Below, piece by piece: positions 25,550-33,911 of a stretch of 64,000 nt of DNA. The stretch is from Sphingomonas sp. AP4-R1 (GTDB lineage: Bacteria > Pseudomonadota > Alphaproteobacteria > Sphingomonadales > Sphingomonadaceae), in NCBI RefSeq assembly GCF_013113735.1, contig NZ_CP053346.1:3300001-3364000 (forward strand), given 5' to 3'. Below the pieces are notes generated by a model. That model made no database searches. It had not been told where the DNA came from and worked only from the letters and a program-made list of their open reading frames with translations. Position 1 is the first letter of the stretch. Every line of letters starts with the position of its first letter. The position numbers and the translations under genes were made by a program.

Positions 25550-26497
25550 ATGGCGGCCGGCCTCTGCGTGGGCCAGATGAGCCGCAACATGTCGAACAAG
25601 ACCCTGACCCATCTCGAGCGTCTCGAGGCCGAGAGCATCCACATCCTGCGCGAAGTCGTCGCCGAGGCCGAGAAGCCGGTGATGCTCTATTCGGTGGGCA
25701 AGGACAGCGCGGTGATGCTCCACCTTGCGCGCAAGGCCTTTTACCCGAGCCCGCCGCCTTTCCCGCTGCTGCATGTCGATACGACGTGGAAGTTCAAGGC
25801 GATGTACGAGCTGCGCGACCGGATGGCGCGCGAGAGCGGCATGGAACTGCTCGTCTATCAGAATCCCGAGGCCAGGGAGCGGGGGATCAACCCGTTCGAT
25901 CATGGCGCGCTCCACACCGACATGTGGAAGACGGAAGGGCTGAAGCAGGCGCTGGACCTGTACGGCTTCGACGCGGCCTTTGGCGGCGCCCGGCGCGATG
26001 AGGAGAAGAGCAGGGCCAAGGAGCGCATCTTCTCGTTCCGTTCGGCCAATCATCGCTGGGATCCGAAGAACCAGCGGCCGGAATTGTGGAACCTCTACAA
26101 TGCCAAGAAGGCGAAGGGGGAAAGCATCCGCGTCTTCCCCATCTCCAACTGGACCGAACTGGACATCTGGCAATATATCCAGCTGAACGACGTGCCGATC
26201 GTGCCGCTCTATTTCGCGCAGAAGCGCCCGACCGTGGAGCGTGACGGAATGCTGCTGATGGTGGATGACGATCGCTTTCCGCTGGAGCCCGGCGAAGTGC
26301 CGGTCGATCGATCGATCCGCTTCCGCACGCTCGGCTGCTATCCGCTGACGGGGGCTGTGGAGAGCGAGGCGGCGACCCTGTCCGAAGTGATCCAGGAAAT
26401 GCTGCTCACCACCACCTCCGAACGACAGGGCCGCGCGATCGACAAGGATGCGGGCGGGGCCGGCATGGAGAAGAAGAAGCAGGAGGGGTATTTCTGA
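25550..26497 (+). CDS. cysD: Sulfate adenylyltransferase subunit 2
   Basis: This 315-residue subunit forms adenosine 5'-phosphosulfate from ATP and sulfate, in complex with CysN. It has [18 protein letters not shown], the PP-loop [21 protein letters not shown] and [20 protein letters not shown], with YPLTG near the end. ATG 25550 has AGGA eight bases upstream; homologues usually begin at the internal MSNKTLTH (25589), so the first 13 residues may not be translated. A repeat element separates it from cysNC. Confidence 0.96.
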   Translation: MAAGLCVGQMSRNMSNKTLTHLERLEAESIHILREVVAEAEKPVMLYSVGKDSAVMLHLARKAFYPSPPPFPLLHVDTTWKFKAMYELRDRMARESGMELLVYQNPEARERGINPFDHGALHTDMWKTEGLKQALDLYGFDAAFGGARRDEEKSRAKERIFSFRSANHRWDPKNQRPELWNLYNAKKAKGESIRVFPISNWTELDIWQYIQLNDVPIVPLYFAQKRPTVERDGMLLMVDDDRFPLEPGEVPVDRSIRFRTLGCYPLTGAVESEAATLSEVIQEMLLTTTSERQGRAIDKDAGGAGMEKKKQEGYF

Positions 26498-26521
26498 TGG
26501 CCCTTTCGCCCAACGCTTTCT

Positions 26522-26661
26522 CCCCGTTCGTGCTGAGCGAAGTCGAAGCACGGGCTTCGGGCATGTCGCTTGCAGCACGTCCTTCGACTTCAGCCCAAGG
26601 GGCTGAAGTTCATCCTGAGCGCCTGCCTTGGCAGGCAGTCGAAGGGCTCAGGACGAACGGG
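26522..26661. repeat. Palindromic repeat, family A composite, inside the cys operon (copy 5)
   Basis: Outer arms CCCCGTTCGTGCTGAGCGAA and TCAGGACGAACGGG are kept. Inner hairpins (CAGCCCAAGGGGCTG, CTGCCTTGGCAG) look like a second element placed within the first. It carries an open frame from an ATG overlapping the cysD stop (26497) to a TGA overlapping the cysNC start (26697). Confidence 0.85.
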
Positions 26662-26693
26662 CGTTTTGCGAGCGAGCCTCGCGAGGAACAGGC

Positions 26694-28595
26694 GTGACCG
26701 ATCCCATCTACAAAACCGATGCCCTCATCGCCGAGGATATCGACGCCTATCTGGCGCAGCATCAGCACAAGACGTTGCTGCGCTTCATCACCTGCGGCTC
26801 GGTGGATGATGGAAAATCCACGCTTATCGGGCGCTTGCTGTACGATTCGAAGATGATCTTCGAAGATCAGCTGGCGGCGCTCGAGGCGGATTCCAAGCGT
26901 GTCGGCACGCAGGGACAGGAGATCGATTTCGCTCTGCTGGTGGACGGTCTCGCCGCCGAGCGCGAGCAGGGCATCACGATCGACGTCGCCTATCGCTTCT
27001 TCGCGACCGAGAAGCGCAAGTTCATCGTCGCCGATACGCCCGGCCACGAACAATATACGCGCAACATGGTGACGGGCGCGTCCACCGCCGATCTCGCCGT
27101 GATCCTCGTCGATGCGCGCAAGGGTGTGCTGACGCAGACGCGGCGCCATTCCTATCTGGCGCAGTTGATCGGCATCCGGAATATCGTGCTGGCGGTGAAC
27201 AAGATGGATCTGGTCGATTATGACCAGTCCGTGTTCGATCGCATCCGGCTCGCCTATCGCGCCTTCGCCAGCGAGATCGGCATCACCGATTTCACCGCCA
27301 TCCCGATTTCGGGTTTCAAGGGCGACAATATCGCGTCGCTCTCCGAGAAGACCCCCTGGTATCGCGGCAAGACCCTGATCGAGCATCTGGAGACGGTGCC
27401 GGTCGATCAGACCGCCGATCAGGCGAAGCCTTTCCGGATGCCGGTGCAGTGGGTGAACCGGCCCAATCTCGATTTCCGTGGCTTTTCCGGCCTGATCGCG
27501 ACGGGTTCGGTGAAGCCGGGCGATGCCGTGCGCGTGCTGCCTTCTGGCAAGACCTCCAGCATCGCGCGCATCGTCACGCTGGGCGGCGACCTAGACGAAG
27601 CGGTGGCGGGCCAGTCGGTCACGCTGACGCTCGCTGACGAGGTGGATTGCTCGCGCGGCGACGTGATCGCCATCGCCGACAATCCCCCGCAGGCCGCCGA
27701 CCAGTTCGAGACGACGATCGTGTGGATGGCGGACGAGGCGATGCTGCCCGGCCGCTCCTATTGGCTCAAGTCCGCCACGCAGACCGTGAGCGCGACGATC
27801 CAGGCGCCGAAATATCAGGTCAACGTCAATACGTTGGAGCATCTTGCTGCCAAGACTCTGGAACTGAACGCGATCGGCGTTGCGAACATCGCGACCGATC
27901 GGCCGCTGGTGTTCGAGCCTTATGCCGACAATCGCACGCTCGGCGGATTCATTCTGATCGACAAGATCACGAACGCCACCGTGGCGGCGGGGATGATCCA
28001 TTTCTCGCTGCGGCGGGCGCAGAATGTCCACTGGCAGGCGCAGGATATCAGCCGCGAGGCGCATGCCGCGCTCAAGAACCAGACCCCCGCCGTGCTGTGG
28101 TTCACCGGGCTTTCGGGCGCGGGCAAGTCGACGATCGCCAATCTGGTCGAGAAGAAGCTGGCGCGGATGAACCGCCACACCTTCCTGCTGGACGGGGACA
28201 ATGTGCGCCACGGCCTGAACAAGGATCTGGGCTTCACCGATGCCGATCGCGTGGAGAATATCCGTCGCGTGGGCGAGGTGGCCAAGCTGATGACCGATGC
28301 GGGCCTGATCGTGATCACCGCCTTCATCTCGCCCTTCCGCGCCGAGCGGGAACTGGTGCGCCAGATGATGAAGCCGGGCGAGTTCATCGAGGTGCATGTC
28401 GACACGCCATTGGCCGAGGCCGAGGCGCGCGACGTGAAGGGCCTCTATGCGAAGGCGCGCGCGGGCGATCTGAAGAATTTCACCGGCATCGACAGCCCCT
28501 ATGAGGCGCCGGATGCTCCCGAAATCCGCATCGACACCACCGCGCTCACGCCCGAAGAGGCGGCGGACCTGATCGTGGCGAAGCTGATCCCGTGA
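26694..28595 (+). CDS. cysNC: Bifunctional sulfate adenylyltransferase subunit 1 / APS kinase
   Basis: This 633-residue fusion has an N-terminal GTPase (CysN) with [28 protein letters not shown] and NKMDL, followed by EF-Tu-like beta domains. The C-terminal ~190 residues are APS kinase (CysC) with [14 protein letters not shown] and [12 protein letters not shown]. It drives APS synthesis by GTP hydrolysis and then makes PAPS. The GTG start at 26694 has AGGA seven bases upstream. It overlaps cysQ by four bases. Confidence 0.97.
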   Translation: MTDPIYKTDALIAEDIDAYLAQHQHKTLLRFITCGSVDDGKSTLIGRLLYDSKMIFEDQLAALEADSKRVGTQGQEIDFALLVDGLAAEREQGITIDVAYRFFATEKRKFIVADTPGHEQYTRNMVTGASTADLAVILVDARKGVLTQTRRHSYLAQLIGIRNIVLAVNKMDLVDYDQSVFDRIRLAYRAFASEIGITDFTAIPISGFKGDNIASLSEKTPWYRGKTLIEHLETVPVDQTADQAKPFRMPVQWVNRPNLDFRGFSGLIATGSVKPGDAVRVLPSGKTSSIARIVTLGGDLDEAVAGQSVTLTLADEVDCSRGDVIAIADNPPQAADQFETTIVWMADEAMLPGRSYWLKSATQTVSATIQAPKYQVNVNTLEHLAAKTLELNAIGVANIATDRPLVFEPYADNRTLGGFILIDKITNATVAAGMIHFSLRRAQNVHWQAQDISREAHAALKNQTPAVLWFTGLSGAGKSTIANLVEKKLARMNRHTFLLDGDNVRHGLNKDLGFTDADRVENIRRVGEVAKLMTDAGLIVITAFISPFRAERELVRQMMKPGEFIEVHVDTPLAEAEARDVKGLYAKARAGDLKNFTGIDSPYEAPDAPEIRIDTTALTPEEAADLIVAKLIP

Positions 28596-29341
28596 ACGCC
28601 CCTGTTCTGACCGACACCGAACTGGCCGCAGGCATCGCGGCGACGGCGGGCGAACTGCTCGTCTCGCTCCAGCGATCGGGCCTGTTCGCGGGCAAGGCGC
28701 TGGGGCAGGCGGGCGATCTCGTCGCCAACCGCTTCATCATGGAGGCGCTGCGGACGCAGCGGCCCGAGGATGCGATCCTCTCCGAAGAGGAACTGAATGA
28801 CACCGCGCGCTGCACGCAGAGCCGCGTGTGGATCGTCGATCCGCTCGACGGCACGCGCGAATATGGCGAGGGCCGCGCCGACTGGGCGGTGCATATCGCG
28901 CTGGCGGTGGACGGCCGGGCCGAGGCGGGCGCGGTGGCGCTGCCGGGGCTGGGTCTGGTGCTGCGGTCGGATCGGGTGGCGATGCCCGCAGCGTCGGGCG
29001 GCCCGCTGCGGATGCTGGTGAGCCGCACGCGTCCCGCTGCCGAGGCGGTGGCGGTGGCCGAAGCCCTGGGCGCCGAACTGGTGCCGATGGGCTCGGCCGG
29101 CGCCAAGGCGATGGCGGTGGTGCGCGGCGAGGCGGAAATCTATCTCCACACCGGCGGCCAATATGAGTGGGACAATTGCGCGCCGGTGGCGGTGGCGGCG
29201 GCGGCGGGGCTGCATGTGAGCCGGGTGGACGGTCGCCCGCTCACCTACAATCACCCCAATCCCTATCTGCCCGATCTGCTGATCTGTCGGCCGGAACTGG
29301 CGGGTGAGGTGCTGCGGCTGGCGGCCGCTTACGGGGGTTAA
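28592..29341 (+). CDS. cysQ: 3'(2'),5'-bisphosphate nucleotidase
   Basis: This 249-residue inositol-monophosphatase-fold enzyme dephosphorylates PAP or PAPS and so limits toxic sulfate-assimilation intermediates. Metal-binding motifs are [21 protein letters not shown] and [13 protein letters not shown]. The GTG start overlaps the cysNC stop, completing a cysD-cysNC-cysQ operon. The first residues ([17 protein letters not shown]) fit the usual N-terminal helix. Confidence 0.94.
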   Translation: MNAPVLTDTELAAGIAATAGELLVSLQRSGLFAGKALGQAGDLVANRFIMEALRTQRPEDAILSEEELNDTARCTQSRVWIVDPLDGTREYGEGRADWAVHIALAVDGRAEAGAVALPGLGLVLRSDRVAMPAASGGPLRMLVSRTRPAAEAVAVAEALGAELVPMGSAGAKAMAVVRGEAEIYLHTGGQYEWDNCAPVAVAAAAGLHVSRVDGRPLTYNHPNPYLPDLLICRPELAGEVLRLAAAYGG

Positions 29342-29363
29342 GTTCAACAGGGAAACCCAAAAA

Positions 29364-29502
29364 CCCGTTCGTGCTGAGCCCTTCGACTGCCTGCCAAGGC
29401 AGGCGCTCAGGATAAACTTCAGCCCTTTGGGCTGAAGTCGAAGCACGTGCTGCAAAAAACACCGCCCGAAGCACGTGCTTCGACTTCGCTCAGCACGAAC
29501 GG
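29364..29502. repeat. Palindromic repeat, family A composite (copy 6)
   Basis: Outer arms CCCGTTCGTGCTGAGC and GCTCAGCACGAACGG enclose CTGCCAAGGCAG and CAGCCCTTTGGGCTG hairpins, the same inner parts as the cys-operon copy. Confidence 0.87.
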
Positions 29503-29518
29503 AGTAAGGGACGGGTAC

Positions 29519-29911
29519 TCAGGCCGCTTCCGGCGCCTCTACCCCCTTCATCAACGTCCCCAAATTCCCCTCGATCCAGTCGGCCAGTCCCTCGACCAGA
29601 GCCGCCGCCTCCTCGCCCAGTGGGGTCAGGCTATATTCCACGTGGGGCGGCACCACCGGATAGCTGACGCGCAGCACCAGACCGTCACCTTCCAACTGCT
29701 GCAGCGTCTGCGCGAGCATCCGTTCGCTCACCCCGTTCACCCGCCGCCGCAGCTCGCTGAACCGCAGCGTGCCTTGCCGCAACGCGATCAGGGCGAGCAT
29801 CCCCCAGGTGCTGGTGATATGCTTCAGGATCGCGCGCGACGGGCAGCGCGTGTCGAACAGATCGCCGCGCGCGATCCGGTCGGCCAGGCGGGACGAGGTG
29901 CGCTCCAGCAT
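29519..29911 (-). CDS. HxlR-family redox-type regulator, QorR/YtfH-like
   Basis: This 130-residue winged-helix protein of the HxlR (DUF24) family has the conserved N-terminal Cys (DTRCPSRAILKHI), the helix-turn-helix TLRFSELRRRVNGVSERMLAQTL, and a wing with VVPPHVEYSLTPLG. The single Cys near residue 23 is the redox or electrophile sensor in YodB/QorR relatives. It is divergent from a QorB gene, the same arrangement as ytfH/ytfG of E. coli, so it should repress that gene. Confidence 0.92.
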   Translation of the reverse strand: MLERTSSRLADRIARGDLFDTRCPSRAILKHITSTWGMLALIALRQGTLRFSELRRRVNGVSERMLAQTLQQLEGDGLVLRVSYPVVPPHVEYSLTPLGEEAAALVEGLADWIEGNLGTLMKGVEAPEAA

Positions 29912-29918
29912 TTTGACA

Positions 29919-29955
29919 CTAACCTTATTGTGCGTACTTACGATGAGTAAGTTAG
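29919..29955. promoter_or_regulatory. Operator for the HxlR regulator (candidate)
   Basis: Between the divergent genes lies a perfect inverted repeat ACTTAC-N5-GTAAGT (29936-29941, 29947-29952). It is nested within a wider pair, CTAAC (29919-29923) and GTTAG (29951-29955). HxlR proteins bind such spaced palindromes as dimers. The site could shut both promoters. Confidence 0.65.
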
Positions 29956-29995
29956 GCGACTATCTGGCCTTTCGCAATCAGTGCGGAGGACCAGA

Positions 29996-30847
29996 ATGTA
30001 CGCTGTTACCGGAGCATCGGGCCAACTTGGCCGTCTCGTCATCGAGGAACTGCTGGGCCGGGTGGCGCCCGAGCGGATCGTAGCGCTGGTGCGCGATCCG
30101 GCGCGCGTGGCCGATTTCGCCGAGCGCGGCGTGATCGTGCGCGCGTTCGATTATGCCGATCCGGCCACGCTCGCGCCCGCGCTGCAGGGCGTGCAGCGGC
30201 TGCTGCTGATCTCGTCGAGCGAAGTCGGCCAGCGCGAGGCGCAGCATCAGGCCGTGGTCGACGCGGCCAAGGCGGCGGCCGTCTCGGCCATCGCCTATAC
30301 GAGCATCCTGCGCGCCGACACGAACCCGTTCGGCCTCGCCGTCGAGCATCGCGCGACCGAGGCGGCGATCAAGGCGAGCGGCCTGCGCTACGCGTTGCTG
30401 CGGAACGGCTGGTACACCGAGAATTACACGATGAACGCCAGGCCCGCAGTCGAGCATGGCGCCGTGATCGGCAGCACGGGCGAGGGGCGCATCTCGGCGG
30501 CCGCCCGCGCGGATTATGCGGCGGCGGCGGCGGCGGTGTTGGTGAATGTCGATATCGTCGATCAGGTCTATGAACTGGCGGGCGACCAGAGCTTCACGCT
30601 GGGCGAATATGCGGCGGCTTTGGCGGCCGCGAGCGGCAAGCCGGTCGCTTATGTCCACATGAGCGAGCAGGTGTTCCGCGAGACGCTGGAAGGAATGGGC
30701 CTGCCCAGTCCGCTCGCCGCGATGCTGGCGGACAGCAGCGCCAAGGCGGCGGACGGTCCTCTGTTCGATGACAGCCACACGCTGAGCGGGCTGATCGGGC
30801 GGCCTACGACGCCGCTGGCGGACGTGGTGGCCAAGGCTCTGGCCTGA
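29996..30847 (+). CDS. qorB: NAD(P)H:quinone oxidoreductase, QorB/NmrA-like
   Basis: This 283-residue atypical short-chain dehydrogenase closely follows E. coli QorB (YtfG). It has the dinucleotide-binding TGASGQLGRLVIEELL, then LLLISSSEVGQREAQHQ, IAYTSILRADT, LRNGWYTENY, YELAGDQSFTL and LFDDSHTLSGLIGRPTT. It reduces quinones with NADPH as a detoxification step. ATG 29996 has GGAGGA upstream; a longer frame from 29981 lacks support. It is divergent from the HxlR gene that likely controls it. Confidence 0.93.
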   Translation: MYAVTGASGQLGRLVIEELLGRVAPERIVALVRDPARVADFAERGVIVRAFDYADPATLAPALQGVQRLLLISSSEVGQREAQHQAVVDAAKAAAVSAIAYTSILRADTNPFGLAVEHRATEAAIKASGLRYALLRNGWYTENYTMNARPAVEHGAVIGSTGEGRISAAARADYAAAAAAVLVNVDIVDQVYELAGDQSFTLGEYAAALAAASGKPVAYVHMSEQVFRETLEGMGLPSPLAAMLADSSAKAADGPLFDDSHTLSGLIGRPTTPLADVVAKALA

Positions 30848-30859
30848 CCATCCCCTGAT

Positions 30860-30944
30860 CCGTTCGTGCTGAGCTTGTCCAAGCACGGGCTTCAACTGCT
30901 GTCGCGTGAAGCCCGTCCTTCGACTTCGCTCAGGACGAACGGGG
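30860..30944. repeat. Palindromic repeat, family A (copy 7)
   Basis: Arms CCGTTCGTGCTGAGCTTGTC and TTCGCTCAGGACGAACGG with inner GCTTCAACTG/CGTGAAGC. It sits between convergent qorB and dctA. Confidence 0.88.
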
Positions 30945-30978
30945 ATTAGGGGCTCGGAGCAAACGGGAGGTAGAGGGA

Positions 30979-32307
30979 TCAGTGAAGCGTGGTCGCGGGC
31001 GCCGGTTCACTCTCCACAGCCCGCCCGTGCATCGCCGCATCCAGCGCCGCCTCGTCCAGCGCGCCTTCCCAGCGGGACACCACCACCGTCGCCACGGCAT
31101 TGCCGATGAAGTTGGTGAGGCTGCGGCACTCGCTCATGAAGCGATCGACGCCGAGGATCAGCGCCATGCCCGCCACCGGCACCGACGGCACGATCGAGAG
31201 CGTCGCCGCCAGCGTGATGAACCCCGCGCCCGTCACACCCGCCGCTCCCTTGGACGAGAGCATCGCCACGCTCAGCAGCAGCAATTGCTGGCCCAGCGTC
31301 AGATGCACGTTGCAGGCCTGCGCGATGAACAGCGACGCCAGCGTCATATAGATGTTCGTGCCGTCGAGATTGAACGAGTAACCGGTCGGCACGACCAGAC
31401 CGACCACCGACTTGGGGCAGCCGGCCCGCTCCATCTTCTGGATCAAGGCGGGCAGGGCGCTTTCGGACGAGGAGGTGCCCAGCACCAGCAGCAATTCCGC
31501 CTTCAGATAGGCGATCAGCCGCAGGATCGAGAAGCCGCAGAGGCGCGCGACGACGCCCAGTACCACCAGCACGAACAGCAGCGACGTGAGATAGAAGGTG
31601 CCGACCAGCATCGCGAGATTGGCGAGCGTGCCCACGCCATATTTGCCGATCGTGAAGGCCATCGCGCCGAACGCGCCGACGGGCGCCGCCTTCATCAGGA
31701 TCGAGACGACCTTGAACACCGCGATCGAGAGATCCTCCAGCGCCGTCGTCAGCCGTTCGCCGCGCTCGCCGATCAACGCGAGGCCGATGCCGAAGATGAC
31801 CGAGACGAACAGGGTCTGGAGGATATTGCCTTCGGTCAGCGCCGACAGGAACGTCTCCGGGATCACGCCGAGCAGGAAGCCGGTGAGCGTCGTCTCATGC
31901 GCCTTGGCAGCGAATTCGCTGACCTTGGAGGCATCGAGCGTCGCCGGATCGATGTTGAGCCCCGCACCGGGCCGGATCACGTTCGCCACGATCAGGCCGA
32001 CGAACAAGGCCAGCGTGGAGAAGAACAGGAAGTAGGCGAAGGCCTTGCCCGCGACGCGGCCGACCGAGGCCAGATCGCGCATGCCGGCGATGCCCGTCAC
32101 GATCGTGAGGAAGATCACGGGCGCGATGATCATCTTCACCAGCTTGATGAAGGCATCGCCCAGCGGCTTCAGCGCCTCGCCGGTGGCGGGCGCGAAATGG
32201 CCGACCAGCACGCCCGCGACGATCGCGACCAGCACCTGGAAATAGAGGTGCTTGTACCAGGCATGCGGAACGGCAGGCGGCGGGCTCGCGTCGGTGACTT
32301 TCAGCAT
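30979..32307 (-). CDS. dctA: C4-dicarboxylate transporter DctA
   Basis: This 442-residue DAACS-family symporter takes up succinate, fumarate and malate with cations. Motifs include the serine-rich [17 protein letters not shown] hairpin, [16 protein letters not shown] and [19 protein letters not shown], all characteristic. It has about eight helices and two re-entrant loops. The ATG at 32307 is chosen over the TTG just before it. Full family length and no visible defect. Confidence 0.96.
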   Translation of the reverse strand: MLKVTDASPPPAVPHAWYKHLYFQVLVAIVAGVLVGHFAPATGEALKPLGDAFIKLVKMIIAPVIFLTIVTGIAGMRDLASVGRVAGKAFAYFLFFSTLALFVGLIVANVIRPGAGLNIDPATLDASKVSEFAAKAHETTLTGFLLGVIPETFLSALTEGNILQTLFVSVIFGIGLALIGERGERLTTALEDLSIAVFKVVSILMKAAPVGAFGAMAFTIGKYGVGTLANLAMLVGTFYLTSLLFVLVVLGVVARLCGFSILRLIAYLKAELLLVLGTSSSESALPALIQKMERAGCPKSVVGLVVPTGYSFNLDGTNIYMTLASLFIAQACNVHLTLGQQLLLLSVAMLSSKGAAGVTGAGFITLAATLSIVPSVPVAGMALILGVDRFMSECRSLTNFIGNAVATVVVSRWEGALDEAALDAAMHGRAVESEPAPATTLH

Positions 32308-32424
32308 CAAGGTCTCGGGAGTCGTGGAAGAAGCGGGTTCAAGCCTTCTCCATCGGCTTCCATGAGCCGTCGCGCAACTCTTGCCGGTTTCGCCCGCTCT
32401 GCAGGCAGATCGTGCCGGTTTCGC

Positions 32425-33645
32425 TCAGTGGATCGGGAGGCGCTCGGCCGAGACGGCATGAGGCGGCTCGCCCGAGGACAGCCGCCAGGCGAGCAGCCAG
32501 ATGGCTAGGCCGCCCAGCGCCAGCGCGCAGCCGACATAGCCCGTCGAGGTCCAGCCCAGCCCCGCGCGGATCGCCATTCCGCCGAACAGCGGGCCGATCG
32601 CGTTGGCGGTGTTGAAGGCCGAATGGTGGAGCGAGGCGGCCAGCGCCTGCGCGTCGCCCGCCACGTCCATCAGCCGGGTCTGCAGCACGACGCCATAGGC
32701 GCCGCCGAAGCCGATCGCGAAAACCGCGACGAGCAGGCTCGGCAGGTGCGGCGCGGCGGCGGGCCACAGCAGCAAGGTCACGGCCGACCACAGCAGCAAC
32801 ACGGCGGCGGAGGGCATCAGGTGCCGATCGGCGAAGCGCGGCACGATCGCGGTGCCGGCCGTCATGCCCACGCCGAAGACGACGAGCGCCACCGGGATCA
32901 TCGCAGGCGACACCTTGGTCACCGCCAGCATCGTATCGGCCAGATAGGTGTAGACGGCGAACAGGCCGCCAAAGCCCACCGCGCCGGTGGCAAGCGTCAG
33001 CCACACCTGCGGGCGGCGCAGCGCACCCAGTTCGCGCAGCGGGCTGGCCGCGCCATCCGCCTTTTCCTGCGGGGCATAGAGGCCGACGAGCGCCGCCGTC
33101 GTCAGGCTCAGCGCGGCGACCAGCGCGAAACCCCAGCGCCAGCCGACGACCTGGCCGAGGATGTTGGCGAGCGGCACGCCGATCACGGTGGCGATCGTCA
33201 GCCCGAGCATCACCCGGCTGACGGCGGCCACGCGTTTGTTGGCCGGTACGAGCGAGGCGGCCATCAGCGCCGAGATGCCGAAATAGGCGCCGTGCGGCAG
33301 GCCGCTCAGGAAGCGGAACAGCAGCATCCAGTGATAGGTCGGCGCGATCCCGGACAGCGCATTGGCGACGCCGAAGAACAGCATCAGGCCGATCAGCAGC
33401 GAACGGCGCGACATCTTCGCCGCCAGCACCGCGATGGTCGGCGCGCCGACCACGACGCCCAGCGCATAGGCGCTGATAACGTTGCCAGCCGTGGGCGCAT
33501 CGATGCCCAGATCGCGGGCGAAATACGGCAGCAGGCTCATCGTCGCGAATTCGGTCGTCCCGATGGCGAAGCCGCCGACGGCAAGCGCGAGATGAACGAG
33601 CGCGGGATGGACGACGCGCAGGGGCGGGGACTGATCGATTTGCAT
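32425..33645 (-). CDS. MFS drug/metabolite exporter (DHA1, AraJ/YdhP-like)
   Basis: This 406-residue, 12-helix major facilitator has GFAIGTTEFATMSLLPYFARDLG in helix 1 and the RFLSGLPHGAYFG and MLGLTIATVIGVPLANILGQ motifs of the DHA1 group that includes AraJ and YdhP. These export drugs or arabinose-like compounds; the substrate here is unknown. Downstream of dctA's promoter region and on the same strand, but about 115 bases separate them, so it is likely a separate unit. Confidence 0.9.
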   Translation of the reverse strand: MQIDQSPPLRVVHPALVHLALAVGGFAIGTTEFATMSLLPYFARDLGIDAPTAGNVISAYALGVVVGAPTIAVLAAKMSRRSLLIGLMLFFGVANALSGIAPTYHWMLLFRFLSGLPHGAYFGISALMAASLVPANKRVAAVSRVMLGLTIATVIGVPLANILGQVVGWRWGFALVAALSLTTAALVGLYAPQEKADGAASPLRELGALRRPQVWLTLATGAVGFGGLFAVYTYLADTMLAVTKVSPAMIPVALVVFGVGMTAGTAIVPRFADRHLMPSAAVLLLWSAVTLLLWPAAAPHLPSLLVAVFAIGFGGAYGVVLQTRLMDVAGDAQALAASLHHSAFNTANAIGPLFGGMAIRAGLGWTSTGYVGCALALGGLAIWLLAWRLSSGEPPHAVSAERLPIH

Positions 33646-33750
33646 TGCGGTGCAACATCGCTCCCATGGTGCCTCGAAACAAGGGTGATAGCGGCCTTAT
33701 CTCGATGGGAGCGGTAGAAATTGCCGGGCCGGACTGAGATTTACCGTCCT

Positions 33751-33878
33751 CCGTTTGCACTGAGCCTGTCGAAGCCTGTCCTGAGCGCCTGCCTTGGCAG
33801 GCAGTCGAAGGGTGCCGTTCTCCCTTCTGTGTGCGGGACACAAGAAGGACGGTGCTTTGACAGGCTCGGCGCGAACGG
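33751..33878. repeat. Palindromic repeat, family A composite (copy 8)
   Basis: Outer arms CCGTTTGCACTGAGCCTGTC and GACAGGCTCGGCGCGAACGG with inner CTGCCTTGGCAGGCAG and TTCTCCCTTCTGTG/ACAAGAAGGACGG hairpins. Confidence 0.83.
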
Positions 33879-33911
33879 TTTTTTGAAGGGTGGCCAAGGA
33901 CAGCCCGCCGC

